DNA of 64,000 nucleotides, from contig DASSBG010000047.1 of NCBI GenBank assembly GCA_035699085.1, positions 7,436 through 71,435 of the forward strand, written 5' to 3'. This document shows, piece after piece, positions 60,553 to 64,000 of this stretch. Origin of the DNA: DASSBG01 sp035699085 (GTDB lineage: Bacteria; Pseudomonadota; Gammaproteobacteria; Xanthomonadales; Rhodanobacteraceae). Within the stretch, counting starts at the first letter, position 1; every line of letters starts with the position of its first letter. The translations under genes were made by a program, and so were the position numbers. Under the pieces are notes generated by a model. That model saw nothing but the letters and a program-made list of their open reading frames with translations, ran no database searches and was not told the DNA's origin.

Positions 60553-62928
60553 TCAGTTCCGCAGCGGTTTCCCGGTCTGCATGGTGTGGGCGATGCGCTC
60601 CCGGGTTTTCGGCATCTGTGCCAGGGCCACGAAGTGCTTGCGTTCGAGTGCCAGCAGCCAGGCCTCGTCGACTTCGCTGCCGCGTTCGATCTGGCCGCCG
60701 CAGAGGGTGTCGGCGATGCGGCTGGCGATCTCCATGTCGTGCTCGGAGATGAAGTTGCCTGCCAGCATGTTGACGAGCTGCGCCTTGAAGGTCGCGGTGC
60801 CGACGTCGCCGGCCACCTTGATGGCACGCGCGGGCAGGGGCGGACGGTAGCCTGACTCGGCCAGCGCCACAGCCTGGGCCTTCGCCACATGCAGCAGTTC
60901 GTGCGCGTTGAAGACGACCACGTCCGACGGACGCAGCAGGCCGAGCGCCTTCGCCTCCAGTGCCGAGGTCGAGACCTTGGCCATGGCCGTGGTCTCGAAC
61001 GGGCGCTTGATGTTGTCGAACGCATCGCCCACCGGCGACTGCGCGGCGCGCGCCGCCAGTTCCTTGAGCCCGCCACCGGCGGGCAGCAGGCCGACGCCGG
61101 CCTCGACCAGGCCGATATAGCTCTCCAGCGCGGCAACGGTGCGCGCCGAGTGCATCTGGAATTCGCAACCGCCGCCCAGCGCCAGCCCGCGCACCGCGGC
61201 CACCACCGGTACCAACGCGTACTTGATGTGCATGCTGGTGGCCTGGAAGTTGGCCACCATGGCGTCGAACTCGGCCAGCTTGCCCGCTTGCAGCAGGCCG
61301 AGCGCGCCCTTGAGGTCGGCGCCGGCCGAGAACGGTTCGCTGTCCTGCCAGATCACAAGCGCGCGCAGTTTTTGCTCGGCAATGCCGACGGCGTGCTGGA
61401 TGCCGTCCAGCACGTGGTCGTTGACCGTGTGCATCTTGGTCTTGAACGAAACGATGCCGACCTTGTCGTCACCCAGCGTCCACAGGCGCACGCCATCGTT
61501 TTCCCAGATCGTGCTGCCTTTGGCCGCCGGCTTTTCGCCAAGGATCGGGTCGGGGAACAGCTGGCGCCGGTAGACCGGATGACTGGAACGCGGCAGGTCC
61601 TTGCCCTGGTCGGGCGAATACGAGCCGTCGGCCGCATGGACACCTTTACGGCCATCCATGACCCACGTCGGCAGCGGCGCATCGCTCATCGTCTTGCCGG
61701 CGGCGATGTCCTCGGCGATCCAGCCCGCCACCTGCTGCCAGCCGGCCGCCTGCCAGGTCTCGAACGGACCGAGCTTCCAGCCATAGCCCCAGCGGATGGC
61801 GAAATCGACGTCGCGCGCCGTCTCGGCGATGTCCTTGAGGTGGAAGGCGCTGTAGTGGAACAGGTCGCGGAAAATCGCCCAAAGGAACTGCGCCTGCGGG
61901 TCGTCGCTGGCGCGCAACCTGGCGAACTTGGCGGCCGGGTCCTTGATCGCGAGTATGGCGGCGGCCTCGTCCGACGGCTTTTGCCCGGAGGGGCGGTAGT
62001 CCTGCGCTGCCAGGTCCAGCACCTGGATGTCCTTGCCGACCTTGCGGTACACGCCGGCGCCGGTTTTCTGCCCCAGCGCGCCTTTCTCGATCAGCGCGGC
62101 CAACCAGTCCGGCGTCTTGAAATACCGGTGCCACGGATCGTCGGGCAGGGTGTCGGCCATGGTCTTGATGACGTGCGCCATGGTGTCCAGGCCGACGACG
62201 TCGGCGGTGCGGTAGGTTGCGCTTTTCGGCCGGCCGATGGCGGGGCCGGTGAGCGCATCCACCGTGTCGAAGCCGAGGCCGAAGGCGGCGGTGTGGTGCA
62301 TCGTCGAGAGGATCGAGAACACGCCGATGCGGTTGCCGATGAAGTTGGGCGTATCGCGTGCAAACACCACGCCCTTGCCCAGTACGGTGGTGAGGAACGC
62401 TTCGAGCCCGGCCAACACGTCCGCATCGGTCGTCCTGGCCGGGATCACCTCGACCAGGTGCATGTAGCGCGGCGGGTTGAAGAAGTGCACGCCGCAGAAA
62501 CGGTGGCGCAGGGTCTCCGGCAGCGCCTCAGCCAGCGTGTTGATGGACAGCCCCGAGGTGTTGGAGGCGATGATGGCGCGCGCGGGGAGGTGCGGCGCGA
62601 CCTTCCGGTACAGGTCCAGCTTCCAGTCCATGCGCTCGGCGATGGCCTCGACCACCAGGTCGCACGCCTGCAGCTCGTCGAGGTTTTCGTCGTAATCTGC
62701 TGGAATGATTGAAGTTGCCAGCGAGTTTTCCGCCAGTGGCGCAGGCTTGAGCTTGCCCAGGTGGCCGATGGCCTTGAGGGCGATCCCGTTCTTGGGGCCG
62801 TCCTTGGCCGGCAGGTCGAAGAGCACGGTCTCGACGCCGGCATTGGTGAGGTGGGCGGCGATTTGCGCGCCCATCACTCCGGCGCCGAGCACCGCGGCCT
62901 TGCGGATGTGCAGGGGTGTTGCAGTCAT
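60553..62928 (-). CDS. fadN: 3-hydroxyacyl-CoA dehydrogenase/enoyl-CoA hydratase, FadN-type
   Basis: 791 residues. Domain order is dehydrogenase first (VLGAGVMGAQIAAHL NAD-binding motif, 14-28; FCGVHFFNPPRYMHLVE) then hydratase at the C-terminus (VRGLALGGGCEFQMHS). This is reversed from E. coli FadB and matches the FadN/YusL type. GGAGA precedes the ATG at 62928. It lies 24 bp after the TetR gene and before fadA, one operon. Confidence 0.92.
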   Translation of the reverse strand: MTATPLHIRKAAVLGAGVMGAQIAAHLTNAGVETVLFDLPAKDGPKNGIALKAIGHLGKLKPAPLAENSLATSIIPADYDENLDELQACDLVVEAIAERMDWKLDLYRKVAPHLPARAIIASNTSGLSINTLAEALPETLRHRFCGVHFFNPPRYMHLVEVIPARTTDADVLAGLEAFLTTVLGKGVVFARDTPNFIGNRIGVFSILSTMHHTAAFGLGFDTVDALTGPAIGRPKSATYRTADVVGLDTMAHVIKTMADTLPDDPWHRYFKTPDWLAALIEKGALGQKTGAGVYRKVGKDIQVLDLAAQDYRPSGQKPSDEAAAILAIKDPAAKFARLRASDDPQAQFLWAIFRDLFHYSAFHLKDIAETARDVDFAIRWGYGWKLGPFETWQAAGWQQVAGWIAEDIAAGKTMSDAPLPTWVMDGRKGVHAADGSYSPDQGKDLPRSSHPVYRRQLFPDPILGEKPAAKGSTIWENDGVRLWTLGDDKVGIVSFKTKMHTVNDHVLDGIQHAVGIAEQKLRALVIWQDSEPFSAGADLKGALGLLQAGKLAEFDAMVANFQATSMHIKYALVPVVAAVRGLALGGGCEFQMHSARTVAALESYIGLVEAGVGLLPAGGGLKELAARAAQSPVGDAFDNIKRPFETTAMAKVSTSALEAKALGLLRPSDVVVFNAHELLHVAKAQAVALAESGYRPPLPARAIKVAGDVGTATFKAQLVNMLAGNFISEHDMEIASRIADTLCGGQIERGSEVDEAWLLALERKHFVALAQMPKTRERIAHTMQTGKPLRN

Positions 62929-62952
62929 TCCAGTCTCCGTCAGTGCCGCTGG

Positions 62953-63591
62953 TCAGGGCGCGGGCGCGCGCAGGCCGGCAGCTCCAAAGTCAATCAGGTG
63001 GTCCGCCAGGTGCTCACGGTGCGCACGGCTGTCGAAGCGCTTGCTGCGGGTCATGCCGAAGTCGGCCATGGCGTAGGTCAACGCGCCGCTGATCATGCCC
63101 AGGCGCCAGAACAATTCCTCCGTCGGCAGCTCCGGCAGCAGGCGGGCGAATTCCGCGGCGAAGCGTTTGACCACATGCCCGTAATTGGTCGACAGGAAGG
63201 CGCGAAAGTGCTCGTCCTGGTCCGCGTAGGCACGCGCCAGCAGGCGCACGAACGCGCCGCCACCCTGGGCCAGAGACAAGTCCAGCGCAGGCCGGATGAA
63301 CGCCGCCAGCACGTCCTCCAGCTGCGTCCCGGGCGCGCCGGCCACCGCGTCCAGCGCTTCCAGCCGCCGCGCGGTCAAGGCATCCAGCCGCAGGCGGAAA
63401 ATCTCCTCGATCAGGCTTTCCTTGGACCCAAAATGGTAGTTGACGGCGGCAAGGTTGACGCCGGCCGCGGAGGTGACCCGGCGCAGCGAGGCACCGGCGA
63501 ACCCGCGCTCGGCGAACAGCTGCTCGGCCGTCACCAGAATCCGGTCGCGGGTGGAGGCCTTGGCGGGTGTGCGTGGCACGGCGGCGTCCAT
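62953..63591 (-). CDS. TetR/AcrR family regulator, PsrA-like
   Basis: 212 residues. The N-terminal helix-turn-helix (STRDRILVTAEQLFAERGFAGASLRRVTSAAGVNLAAVNYHFGSK) is close to PsrA, the Pseudomonas fatty-acid-responsive regulator. An operator-like palindrome abuts its start codon. It is first in the operon with fadN and fadA, so it is expected to repress the whole unit until acyl-CoA or fatty acid is present. Confidence 0.88.
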   Translation of the reverse strand: MDAAVPRTPAKASTRDRILVTAEQLFAERGFAGASLRRVTSAAGVNLAAVNYHFGSKESLIEEIFRLRLDALTARRLEALDAVAGAPGTQLEDVLAAFIRPALDLSLAQGGGAFVRLLARAYADQDEHFRAFLSTNYGHVVKRFAAEFARLLPELPTEELFWRLGMISGALTYAMADFGMTRSKRFDSRAHREHLADHLIDFGAAGLRAPAP

Positions 63592-63608
63592 TCAAACGAA
63601 CGTTTGAA
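63592..63608. promoter_or_regulatory. PsrA-type operator palindrome
   Basis: CAAACGAACGTTTG (63593-63606) fits the PsrA consensus (C/G)AAAC-N4-GTTT(G/C) exactly, within the near-perfect TTCAAACG...CGTTTGAA. It lies directly upstream of the TetR start codon, where it would block the promoter or early transcription of the whole tetR-fadN-fadA unit. Confidence 0.8.
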
Positions 63609-63806
63609 GAATAGGCGCCCGGCAACCCGCCGTCAATGTACGAAAAGCGCCTATGAACGCGCTGCAAACCGCTGTTCAGATGCGCTAGTATTGACCGCAG
63701 TGATCGGTACCGGGTTCGCATGCGCGCTGAACCCGTGCCGGGCGCCTTGGGGAACGGATGTCACCGGCGCACCTTTTTCAATCGACCATTTCCTGGAGCA
63801 GAGCCC

Positions 63807-64000
63807 ATGGCGCTGGAGCGCACCCTGTCGATCATCAAGCCCGATGCCGTTGCCAAGAACGTCGTCGGCGAAATCTATTCCCGCTTCGAGAAGGGCGGCC
63901 TGAAGGTCGTCGCCGCGAAGATGACCCAGCTGTCGCGCAAGGACGCCGAGGGGTTCTACGCGGTCCACCGCGAGCGGCCGTTCTTCAACGCGCTGGTCGA
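63807..64000 (+). CDS. ndk: Nucleoside diphosphate kinase, 3' end cut by window
   Basis: 64 codons are in view. MALERTLSIIKPDAVAKNVVGEIYSRFE and the following KVVAAKMTQLS and FYAVHRERPFF are the NDK start; the active His comes later, outside the window. GGAG precedes the ATG. It makes (d)NTPs from (d)NDPs. Confidence 0.96.
   Translation, partial: MALERTLSIIKPDAVAKNVVGEIYSRFEKGGLKVVAAKMTQLSRKDAEGFYAVHRERPFFNALV

Overview
The window is 64 kb of very GC-rich chromosomal DNA from a gammaproteobacterium of the Xanthomonadales (Lysobacterales) type, most likely near Rhodanobacteraceae or Lysobacteraceae. The assignment rests on gene order (lepA-lepB-DUF4845-rnc-era-recO, nagZ-hpt-mtnP, kdsB-phosphatase-uvrC-pgsA-tRNA), on the gene set, and on intergenic repeats with a GGGATTCGG-like unit. 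It was inferred from sequence alone, with no database search. I see no phage, integrase, transposase, rRNA or CRISPR array. About 60 protein genes and three tRNAs fill the window densely.

Layout. 1-7.2 kb: a truncated S10-type carboxypeptidase, a CLC chloride channel with CBS domains, a lipoprotein-like PBP4 and a secreted FG-GAP protein. 7.3-13 kb: the translation, secretion and RNA-processing operon lepA-lepB-DUF4845-rnc-era, then recO (pdxJ does not follow). 13-17.5 kb: a response regulator/Hpt protein with a DODA-type dioxygenase, divergent from a ydbH-ydbL envelope-lipid pair. 17.5-21.7 kb: a tightly overlapping run of rlmD, a CYTH phosphatase, nagZ, hpt and mtnP (rRNA methylation, wall recycling, purine salvage). 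21.8-25.7 kb: a cold-shock gene, small membrane or anchored proteins of unknown function, and a tandem duplication whose first copy is a frameshifted pseudogene. 25.9-33 kb: a second S10-type carboxypeptidase, a rhomboid protease, SlyD, a histone H1-like basic protein and a large secreted heparinase-like protein. 33-40.4 kb: kdsB, phosphatase, uvrC, pgsA, gntK, tRNA-Gly, tRNA-Cys, an HpnI-like glycosyltransferase, tRNA-Leu and gacA. 40.4-44.8 kb: rne and rluC, divergent. 44.9-51.8 kb: a degenerate CPBP protease, phhB, a lipoprotein, an FAD oxidoreductase, csaA, an AraC regulator, mddA and a VOC protein. 52-56.2 kb: a three-gene operon encoding a periplasmic cupredoxin-like protein, a membrane EAL phosphodiesterase and an outer-membrane barrel. 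This is the best candidate for an undescribed envelope-signalling system. 56.3-64 kb: a membrane protein with a flavodoxin, a HWE histidine kinase, a TetR(PsrA-like)-fadN-fadA beta-oxidation operon with a clear operator palindrome, and the start of ndk.

Other leads are a shared short C-terminal tail (GFDG) on two secreted proteins, a YdbL homologue that is itself a lipoprotein with no separate ynbE gene, an Era C-terminus extended into an intergenic repeat, and the breaking up of the uvrC-pgsA-tRNA cluster.
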